From Gonocerus acuteangulatus (Eukaryota; Arthropoda; Insecta; Hemiptera; Coreidae), in the NCBI GenBank assembly GCA_946811695.1, contig OX328132.1, positions 94,338,534-94,402,533 of the forward strand: a stretch of 64,000 bases of DNA, given 5' to 3'. Within the stretch, counting starts at the first letter, position 1, and every line of letters starts with the position of its first letter. The position numbers and the translations under genes were made by a program. This document shows, in pieces, positions 56,600 to 64,000 of the stretch. The notes beneath the pieces were generated by a model that searched no databases, was not told where the DNA came from, and saw only the letters and a program-made list of their open reading frames with translations.

Positions 56600-57429
56600 G
56601 TTTGTTGTTTTTAATTGTTGTTAAAAAATTTTGTTTTCTTACTTATAAAAGGCATTGTGTAAATGTATTTTACATTATTTCTGTTTGTCTTTGTAATACG
56701 CTTGTTTACATCCCGCTTCTTTTATTCCAAACTTATTGAATTCAAGTTTATGTTTGTACTTTTTCAGCAAGTGCATATTTCATCCCTTTTATCAGCATGT
56801 TGTACCACTTTTTTTTTTTTTTTTTGGTTCTCAGTAATTTTTCATATTTCTCCATAATTACGTTATTAGATGTTGGGAAATCTATACTAAACTCTTTTAT
56901 TAAGTTTATTCCTTTCTTCTACCTTGTATTTTGATGTTTTCTAATACATTTAGTTGTCTGTACAATTAATGTTTTAGGGGGTTATTAAGAAAATTTGTCG
57001 TACCCCACTCCTTATTTCGCCGTCGTCACTATCCGAGTCAGAAAAAAATTATATTCATGAAGAAAAAGATGCGTGTAATGAATCAACATGGACTGACTGT
57101 GGATATGTCGGAAGGTTTGTGTAACGGCATACACGGTGTAAGGCTCACAAGTAGACAAAACCAAAAACGTCCCGCAGGCTGCATAGAATAAGCGGAACAA
57201 AACACTTAATTATTTTGTATACAATATATTCAGCGTTAAATCACACATACACGTATTACTTGTGATAGGGATTAACACAACTACAATACTAATGTCCTCC
57301 TTCCAAATATTTTTCAATTATTCATTATACATATATATCTAAGTATGCATAATCAATTATTGTACTACATATTGTACCGATTTTACATGTTAATTAGTTA
57401 AATGTTGACAAAGAATGTATGGTCTGTTG

Positions 57430-57430
<1 letters not shown>
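56600..57430. other. Non-coding sequence, nothing recognised
   Basis: AT-rich with a T18 run near 56808. Short frames on both strands lack splice sites and motifs. Confidence 0.4.
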
Positions 57431-57432
<2 letters not shown>

Positions 57433-57480
<48 letters not shown>

Positions 57481-57942
57481 CGCTCTCTCACAGGCTTACA
57501 AATGGTCCGATTTTGATGAGATTTGGTACAAAAATCTTCTGGGTAATTTGAAACCTGCAGAATCCATCCTCCGAAACATGTTTTTTGGAGAGAATTTTGC
57601 AAAAAAAAATCGTTGTGCTCACGGATTATCGTTTGTAGGTTTACTGGTCATGGGCGTATATATAGGGGGGGGCTGAGGGGGCGCAGCCCCCCCCCCCGAA
57701 ATTTTGATTTGATCGGTAAAAATTTCATAAAACTATTAAAAATAAATTAAATAAGATCATTTTGTTCATAAAACATATTCTATTTTGGGTGTAATAGCGT
57801 TTAAGTTGGCTAAAACTGTTCCATGATCTTGTTGTGATTGTTAGTATTCCATACACCGGAAATGGTCTCACCCCCCCCCCGGAACTTTTCCCAGCCCCCT
57901 CCGAAATTATTTTCTATAGACGCCCATGTTACTGGTACACGT
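57433..57942 (-). repeat. Family A inner fragment split by hAT MITE copy 4
   Basis: (TA)n at 57433-57472, then TCTTCGCTCTCTCACAGGCT and CAAATGGTCCGATTTTGATG in complement family order, up to GGTTTACTGGT where the MITE enters. It resumes for a few bases before the next copy's 3' end at 57943. Confidence 0.7.
57649..57928. mobile_element. hAT-type MITE, copy 4 (280 bp)
   Basis: It begins CATGGGCGTATATATAGGGG and ends AGACGCCCATG, with a perfect 8-bp duplication TTACTGGT at 57641-57648 and 57929-57936. Same orientation as copies 1 and 3. Confidence 0.92.
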
Positions 57943-58070
57943 TTTAGCGCGGTAGCTCCCTCCCTCCATAGGGAGGAACCCCGCTTATAAGGTTGACTTC
58001 ATGACGCAATCCAGAGGTGCCCACAAGAAACGTTTACTTTTCAGAACCCCTAGAGAACGAACACAGGGTC
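57943..58070 (-). repeat. Family A 3' end, cut by a mariner-like element
   Basis: TTAGCGCGGTAGCTCCCTCC begins the 3' hairpin in complement, followed by GCTTATAAGGTTGACTTCAT, and stops inside the CCCCTAGAGACCGAA block at about 58070. Confidence 0.75.
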
Positions 58071-58072
58071 TC

Positions 58073-59148
58073 CCCAAAAAAAACGGCCAAACTTCGAGAA
58101 TCGATGCAGGCTGAAAAAAGAAAGAAAAAAAAGTCCTTTGGCATTTTTCTCGTTTATGCTTCGTAACCGAGAAAAGCGCAAAAAACTAAAACACAATTTT
58201 GAATAGGCATTCATTCATAATGCCTATATAAGATTCATTTATAGTTTTATCTTCCACCCTCTTCACTCCCCCCCCCCCCAAACAAAACAACAGAAAATCT
58301 TCTTGGTTGAAATAATTAAATGACGGCATTTAAAGCTGTAAGCTCAACATTATTTAAAATAGCTAATTTTCTTCGGAGGAAAGTGATAAAATTAAAGTTT
58401 CAATTCTTAAAACAGTTAAACATTTAACATTGGACGCATACATAGATACAAAAAATAATAATTTATTCTTATAATGATCCCTGACAATCAATTCAAAAAC
58501 TGTTCAAAGGTTTGGCCCCTTGCAGCAATACAGGCATCAGAACGCACATTGGCAGGCTGATTTCATTCGTGCATTCCTCTGCTGTAATCTGTCCCCGGGT
58601 CGGGATGCGACGTATGAGGTGCTCCCTTGAGCCAATGGACTCTCAGTAGACCAAATCTTTAATGTGTCCCATGCGAAGAAATCCAAGGGCATGAGATCTG
58701 AAGATCGCACCGGCCAAGATCCGGCCCACCATGTCCTATCAAATAACATGGATGGTTACTCTCCAGCGAATTTCGGACGGTCCTCCTGTAGTGGGCAGGA
58801 CAAATATCGATTTTGAACCAGTTTTCCAATCTTTGTGCCAAAAGGACTTCTTCCAAGAACAACGGCAGTTTATTATCGTAGAATGCGTAGAGAGGCTTTG
58901 CGTTAAGTTGAGGGGTCAACAAATGCAGACCTATTGTTTCATTATTTCGCAAAAAATCAGACGCATACTCACTCCTATATTTCGAATGGGGGATTAAAGG
59001 AGGTGGTGGTGGGGTTGGGAGGGTGAGTGGAGGGGTAGAAGATATATCCTATACTTTTAATGATTTTTATATAGGCATTAGGAAAGAATGCCTATTCACA
59101 ATTTTGTTTTAGTGTTTTGCATTTTCTCGGAAACGAAGCAAAAACGAG
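58073..59148 (-). mobile_element. Mariner-like transposon, degenerate, with long inverted ends
   Basis: The left end CAGGGTCTCCCCAAAAAAAA at 58073 has the look of a mariner terminus. About 85 bp further in (58155-58240), TTTCTCGTTTATGCTTCG and AAAACACAATTTTGAATAGG reappear as complements at 59055-59145. The right terminus is missing, cut by a family A 5' end at 59155. Transposase remnants lie inside on the minus strand (58537-58960). Confidence 0.75.
58537..58960 (-). pseudogene. Mariner-family transposase fragment, frameshifted
   Basis: In one frame: LPLFLEEVLLAQRLENWFKI, then DICPAHYRRTVRNSLE and LIGHGGP. In the next frame: GSWPVRSSDLMPLDFFAWDTLK. Together these match the order of the conserved block of a mariner/Tc1-type transposase common in arthropods: LPLLLEE, then an aspartate before an APAH-like motif (changed here to CPAH), then GRGGP, then WPxRSPDLxPLDFFLW. 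Two aspartates of the catalytic triad are still visible; the first one and the DNA-binding domain are lost. At least one frameshift lies near 58740. Confidence 0.85.
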
Positions 59149-59154
59149 AAAAAG

Positions 59155-59560
59155 TCCGACTCGCAGGAACTGCGTCATCTTAGCGCAGGTCCGTTGATAT
59201 CTCTAGTGCTACTAGTAAAGGAATAGTAGACGTTATTGGTGGGCTTTGATCGTTTGTGAAAAATATGAAATAAAATCTCCAAGAGAAAATAGATTTAAGG
59301 CGTCACAACAGGAAGCTGAGTATCATGGCGACTTCCCCCACCTTCTCAACGTTCGCTCTTGGACACACTATAACAACGTTTCACATTTTCTTACCTTGTT
59401 TTAGTCAAATACTCTTTTTACAGTTAAATGCGACCATGCTAATGGGAAACAACCAGTTAAAACTTCAGGTAAACAAATACATAAACCCGTTACATTTTGA
59501 GAAAGTCCTTAAAACTTTGAAGTAGTTGTTTATCTTATTTGAACGGTTCTTTTTGTCTGT
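59155..59560 (+). repeat. Family A 5' end fragment
   Basis: It starts TCCGACTCGCAGGAACTGCG at 59155, with TTAGCGCAGGTCCGTTGATA 30 bp in. The body follows the pattern of 63143 onward (GGGCTTTGATCGTTTGTGAA) and fades near 59530, where a minus-oriented fragment (GAACGGTTCTTTTTGTCTG) takes over. Confidence 0.7.
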
Positions 59561-59754
59561 TATCCTTAGTTTTTTTATTGCTTGTAACTTTTTTATTGAA
59601 TTTAGAATAAAAATGTATTTGGCAATAAAACAGGATACGTAAAACTAGAAACAATATTTCGGACCTTTCCGGGCGGAATGCCGCGTGAATATTTTCTGTC
59701 ACCACGAACGGGGGTTTTCTTCTATTTACCTCACATTTTAATTCGTTGTTGTTT

Positions 59755-59910
59755 TTAACTCGTTTCCTCCTTCAATACATAGGTAGGAAACCCGCTTCTG
59801 ACGTCGTCTCAATGACGTCATCAGAAAGTGCAGAATAAAAGATTTCACGTTTTAGAACTTGTAGGTAACGAAAATAGCGGTGGTTCAAATTAAAATCTAT
59901 TGTTGAGTAA
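59755..59910 (-). repeat. Family A 3' end fragment, diverged
   Basis: In complement it has a degraded hairpin (ACTCGTTTCCTCCTTCAATA region), AACCCGCTTCTGACG, and CGGTGGTTCAAATT, stopping where the (TA)n would begin. Confidence 0.65.
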
Positions 59911-60090
59911 TTACATGAATTTTTGTATAAAAAGTTCAATAGTTAAAATTATAACTATTAATGGAAATTGGAAAATATGTATTTAATTGAACTAATTTAA
60001 CCTTTTACAGATAACTTTATTATAAAAGTTCTTAAAGAAAAGGATTGCAGATTATTTATTTATTTTATTTTAAGGGTTTCACATCTATGG

Positions 60091-60099
60091 CGATAAGCC
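60091..60099. repeat. 9-bp target site duplication, left copy
   Basis: CGATAAGCC, repeated exactly at 61290-61298. Confidence 0.88.
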
Positions 60100-61289
60100 A
60101 CCTCTGTGAACTTGGCACCCCACTTTCGAAAAAAAAATATGACAATAGACTCAAAAAATTGCAAATCGTTTGTAGTTATTTGTAGTGAAAAAAATTTCGT
60201 TTGTAGTTGCCCCGTTTTTGAGAACCGGGGGGTCAAAAAATACCCCGCACCCGACTTCAACCGATTGGAACCAAACCACTTTTATTCGACGTAAAATCGT
60301 TTGTAGTTAATAGTTGTGAAAGAATTTTCGTTTGTAGTTGCCAAGAAAAAAAGTTACAGCCGCTTTTTGAATTTTCAAAATGGCGACTTTTTTAGTTTTA
60401 GGGGTGCGTGTTTTCTTATGGTCTCAATACATTCTAAATCGTTTGTAGTTGATAGTTGTGAAAGAATTTTCGTTTGTAGTTGCCTAGAAAAAAAGTTACA
60501 GCCGCTTTATGAATTTTCAAAATGGCGACTATTTTAGTTTTAGGGGTGCGTGTTTTCTTATGGTCTCAATACATTCTAAATCGTTTGTAGTTGATAGTTG
60601 CGAAAGAATTTTCGTTTGTAGTTGCCTAGAAAAAAAGTTACAGCCGCTTTATGAATTTTCAAAATGGCGACTTTTTTAGTTTTAGGGGTGCGTGTTTTCT
60701 TATGGTCTCAATACATTCTAAATCGTTTGTAGTTGATAGTTGTGAAAGAATTTTCGTTTGTAGTTTCCTAGAAAAAAAGTTACAGCCGCTTTATGAATTT
60801 TCAAAATGGCGACTTTTTTAGTTTTAGGGGTGTGGTTTTCTTATGGTCTCAATAAATTCTAAATCGTTTGTAGTAAATTCATAAAGCGGTTGTAACTTGT
60901 TTTCTAGGTAACTACAAACGAAAATTCTTTCAAAACTATCAACTACAAACGATTTAGAATGTATTGGGGCCATAAGAAAACACGTACCCCTAAAACTAAA
61001 AAAGTCGCCATTTTGAAAATTCATAAAGCGGCTGTAACTTTTTTTCTAGGCAACTACAAACGAAAATTCTTTCACTACTAACAACTACAAACGGTTTTAC
61101 GTCGTGAAAAGTGGTTTGGTTCCAATCGGTTGAAGTCGGGTGCGGGGTATTTTTTGACCCCCCGGTTCTCAAAAACGGGGCAACTACAAACGAAATTTTT
61201 TTCACTACAAATAACTACAAACGATTTGCAATTTTTTGAGTCTATTGTCATTTTTTTTTTCGAGAGTGGGGTGCCAAGTTCACAGAGGT
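60100..61289. mobile_element. Foldback (MULE-like) transposon, 1190 bp
   Basis: It starts ACCTCTGTGAACTTGGCACC and ends with the complement at 61289, flanked by a perfect 9-bp duplication. A 9-bp duplication with very long inverted arms is typical of Mutator-like (MULE) and foldback elements. The arms pair for about 330 bp (60100-60435 with about 60955-61289). The left side also holds extra tandem units. No transposase is encoded; the phenylalanine-valine frames on both strands come from the GTTTGTAGTT repeats. Confidence 0.85.
60294..60860 (+). repeat. Four tandem 142-bp units inside the foldback element
   Basis: AAATCGTTTGTAGTTGATAG begins units at 60294, 60436, 60578 and 60720, with the next start at 60861. 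Each contains TTTTCGTTTGTAGTTGCC, AGTTACAGCCGCTTTATGAA and TTTCAAAATGGCGAC. Units are about 95% alike by eye. One unit also appears in the opposite arm, inverted. Confidence 0.9.
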
Positions 61290-61298
61290 CGATAAGCC
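61290..61298. repeat. 9-bp target site duplication, right copy
   Basis: CGATAAGCC, exact match to 60091-60099. Confidence 0.88.
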
Positions 61299-61655
61299 CT
61301 TGGATTACAGATTACACCAGTAGTAGGATATGGAACAGGAAATTCATTTGCTGGAAAGGCCTATGTTGTTTGAAAGGAGATTCTCCTGCTAGCTTGAGTG
61401 GGAGGGGACATGTCATAAATAAGAAGGGCGCCCCTTCTCTACCTGCACTTCCAAAGTGCAGCCTTAACTTCCAGTATAGATTTTTGCCTAATGATCTGAT
61501 GTTTTTATCTCCTAGCCGGGTCACAACCATCCCTTGACTTCGGATCACCTCAACGGCTAACTATCTTCATCTCATTTAGTATTTCTGTACGCACTCTAGC
61601 TGCCTAAAAAATGTACAGATTTTAATGATGTTAGGTATTATTCCTTTACTAATTT
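61299..61655. other. Unique non-coding sequence
   Basis: Opposed frames at 61312-61548 overlap each other and carry no recognisable motif. Confidence 0.4.
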
Positions 61656-61690
61656 ACCGCGCAAAGATGACGCAGCTCCTGCGAGTCGGA
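61656..61690 (-). repeat. Isolated family A 5' end
   Basis: In complement, TCCGACTCGCAGGAGCTGCG and TCATCTTTGCGCGG, then no further match. A terminal stub of about 35 bp. Confidence 0.65.
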
Positions 61691-62137
61691 CTTTTTATAG
61701 GTTCTCTGCCGCACAGTCGGGACAAACAATATTTCGTGTTCCAAAAAAGGCTAAAGCCATTAAATCTCAACCGATTTCAGTGTTGTTTTTATTTAATTGA
61801 AAACTAATAAAATTTAGAACAACTTTGACTAGGCATATTTTTGTTTTTTGTTTCTCCTGTACATTACGTGTAAATAATCCCCAAAAAAACATAAATGTGA
61901 AATGGAGGCCAAGTTCCTCCCCCACAAAGAAACACTCCCTTCCCCAAAAAGATAGAAATATCTCCTCCTAAAACCCCCAAAAAACGCCTCACCATCCTAC
62001 ACCCCAAAAAAAGTAGTATGAGTTGGTGTATTAGGTGTACCATATTTTCAACCAAAAATATTTGCCAATACAAGAGATGATACAAGAAAGAAATGTCCAA
62101 GTTCATTACTTAGAAAACCTCGTAATTACTTACTAAG
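61691..62137. other. Non-coding sequence, C/A-rich in part
   Basis: A stretch of CCCCAAAAA-type blocks at 61880-62010 gives an 80-codon minus-strand frame without recognisable motif. Nothing else is seen. Confidence 0.4.
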
Positions 62138-62395
62138 AACAGTAAAGACACTTCAACTGACCTTTAAAAACAACAATAAAAATACTTATATCCATTTACT
62201 AAAATATCACATTCCTCAACCAGGTATATTCTTAAACTTGGCAATGTTTAGTTTTCTCTCTAAATGTAATTTCGGCACAAAAAAAACATTGCCAAGTTTA
62301 AGAATATCCCTGGTTGAGGAATGTGATATTTTAGTAAATGGATATAAGTATTTTTATTGTTGTTTTTAAAGGTCAGTTGAAGTGTCTTTACTGTT
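62138..62395. repeat. Near-perfect palindrome, 112-bp arms, 34-bp loop
   Basis: The left arm 62138-62249 (AACAGTAAAGACACTTCAAC ...) and right arm 62284-62395 are exact complements except for about one mismatch (T against G near 62225). The loop is 34 bp. No terminal repeat family is recognised and no duplication flanks it. A transcript would form a very stable hairpin. Confidence 0.95.
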
Positions 62396-63142
62396 ACAAT
62401 ACGAGTTCAAGCTTATGTTCCATTGTTCCGACTAGCTTGTGATCTAGAAGTTGGCCGTAGCAAAGCCCTCCATTTACTGCAGAGGGACTAGGTTAATATA
62501 GAAATCTTCTCTTTTTTTTATTGAAAGTAGTGGAACATTTGATGAATCAATGTTAATACGCTCATTACTGAGAAATATCAACTTATTTCCGGGTTTTCGT
62601 GAAACGCAAAATAACTAATGTTCAAGAATTTCTCGTGGGCGGACTTGGCCCCGGCGGAGAGCCGTCCTCACACCTCTGCCTTCGGAACATTATATCAGGA
62701 ATTCTGTGTACAAGGCATGCATTCTTGTAAATCGAAAATATTTTTCTTTATACCCTTATGGTGAAAATAATTTCATAAGGGTATGAATACAGCTTCTTTC
62801 TTTAAGTCTCCCAACAATGGATTTTTCCCCACGATCCTATTGAGTTTTATAATACGATTTTCCTTCCTCACTGCTGTTTCTTGCTTCATAAATTTTCGCC
62901 GGGCCCCAAACCGGTCTCTGCTGATGAGCTATGATCTATAATAGTACGCAGGACGTGAACTATTTCTTAAAAAGCAAACATATTTTTTACATAAATATAT
63001 TTGTTGGAAGATTTATCCCTAGGATATGCTAGGTCTTTGTTAGAGCTCAATATTAACCAGTGACGATATTGAGAGTTTTGTAAACAAGGGTTTGAATGCT
63101 TTCTCTTAAAAATTCAGTGTTTTTTACTTACTTAATTAAACG
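62396..63142. other. Unique non-coding sequence
   Basis: A small hairpin (TACCCTTATGGTGAAAATAA and its complement) lies at 62750-62786. No gene or repeat is recognised. Confidence 0.4.
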
Positions 63143-64000
63143 TCGGACTCGCAAGGACTGCGTCATCGTAGCGCGGTTCCCTTCATATCCCTAGTGTCAT
63201 TAGTAAACGAACAGAAGCAGTTATTGGTAGGTTTTGATCTTTCCTGAAAAAGAGCAGGAAGATTTAAGGCGCCATACAAGGAAACGATAGTATTCTAAGC
63301 AAAAATAACCTCCTCCCCCGCCTTCTCAATGTTCGCCATGGGAAAACACTATTATCAACACGTTTTTCATTTTCTTACCTTATTTTATTAAAATACTCAT
63401 TTTACTATTGAATGCAATTAAAAAATCAATAATCAAGTAAAACAGAGTTTATGCACTTATTTCTCCGATTGACATTGCCCCATCAAAAATTACATCTAAA
63501 CCTTTTTTTGTCGAGAATTTAGTAAGCTTTCGAATACCACGATTTTTCAACCGTTTTCGAGATATTTTAGAAAATATACGAAAATCCCAAAACTTTTCAT
63601 GCCTATTAATGAAATATATTATTTCTAGTACTTATTTAACCCCAAACGAAACCAAAATTTATTTATCTTAGATTAGATAAATGTCAAATGTCTGGAACAA
63701 GTTTCAACTGAATCAATCGTTTCTGAATACCAAAACTGAAAATTAGTTTGGAAAAGTAGGAGTTCCAATGTTTCTCGAAAACGGATACAGATATCGTTTT
63801 AAAAATGATTTCTTGCATATGAACTGGAAAGCGTAAGCGTTCCATTGTTTTTGCGCGATTTTCTCTCTAAAAGCTATGTTCCGGTTGACGGATTCTTCTG
63901 GTTAACGAACTTGACCTTTCAAATTAGAAGAAAAATGTTTGTAACAAATTTAATCAAAATCGGAAAATTTTTTTCAGGAGCGCGGAGAAATATATATATA
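63143..64000 (+). mobile_element. Family A copy running off the window
   Basis: It starts TCGGACTCGCAAGGACTGCG at 63143, with GTAGCGCGGTTCCCTTCATA 30 bp in. The body includes CTTATTTCTCCGATTGACAT near 63449 and GCGTAAGCGTTCC near 63831. The window ends in the first TA units of its central microsatellite. It is diverged from the 45293 copy. Confidence 0.78.

Noticed and set aside
60316..61205. Several 60-75 codon frames rich in FVV and KSFVVDS on both strands
   Set aside because: They arise from the GTTTGTAGTT tandem units of the foldback element and exist in both arms in mirror image.

Overview
This is an AT-rich stretch of animal nuclear DNA, most likely from an arthropod or another invertebrate with a large, transposon-rich genome. 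The evidence is spliced exons with ordinary GT-AG borders, very long introns, long (TA)n tracts, tRNA-derived SINEs, LINE remnants and several cut-and-paste transposon families. I cannot place the species. No bacterial-type operon, CRISPR array, rRNA gene or intact tRNA gene is visible.

Host coding content is very small. Two short exons on the plus strand, 8305-8383 and 28807-28896, have good splice sites and compatible phase, so they could belong to one gene with an intron of about 20 kb. The second encodes 30 residues of heptad-repeat coiled coil. A possible terminal exon with a stop codon and an AATAAA signal lies at 56463-56515. I do not recognise the protein. Most of the window would then be intron.

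Repeats fill nearly everything else. The dominant one, called family A here, has an asymmetric pair of terminal inverted repeats, a strong 3' hairpin and a (TA)n microsatellite at a fixed internal position. These are traits of Helentron-type (HINE/DINE-like) rolling-circle elements. Copies or pieces cover much of 22.5-23.4, 25.3-26.9, 29.9-34.3, 35.1-36.6, 41.0-44.4, 45.3-46.9, 48.5-55.5, 57.4-58.1, 59.2-59.9 and 63.1-64.0 kb, often chained head to tail. Cut-and-paste elements include a Transib-like element at 20096-21691 (CACAGTG ends, 23-bp spacing, 5-bp GC-rich target duplication), four copies of a hAT-type MITE with perfect 8-bp duplications, a 1455-bp element at 13857-15311 carrying a broken ORF, a foldback element at 60100-61289 with a 9-bp duplication, and two mariner-like elements. 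There are also tRNA-derived SINEs (two full, two 3' pieces), several 5'-truncated LINE remnants, a 124-bp tandem repeat family in two inverted clusters, and several palindromes of unknown origin.

The layers can be dated relative to each other: SINEs sit inside family A and inside the Transib-like element, the Transib-like element sits inside the 124-bp repeat family, hAT MITEs sit inside family A, and LINEs sit inside family A and inside a mariner-like element. Stretches not listed (mainly 0-1.9, 2.5-4.6, 6.9-8.3, 8.4-10.1, 16.8-19.2, 28.9-29.9, 38.9-40.9, 44.4-45.2 and 62.4-63.1 kb) read as unique, AT-rich, non-coding sequence.
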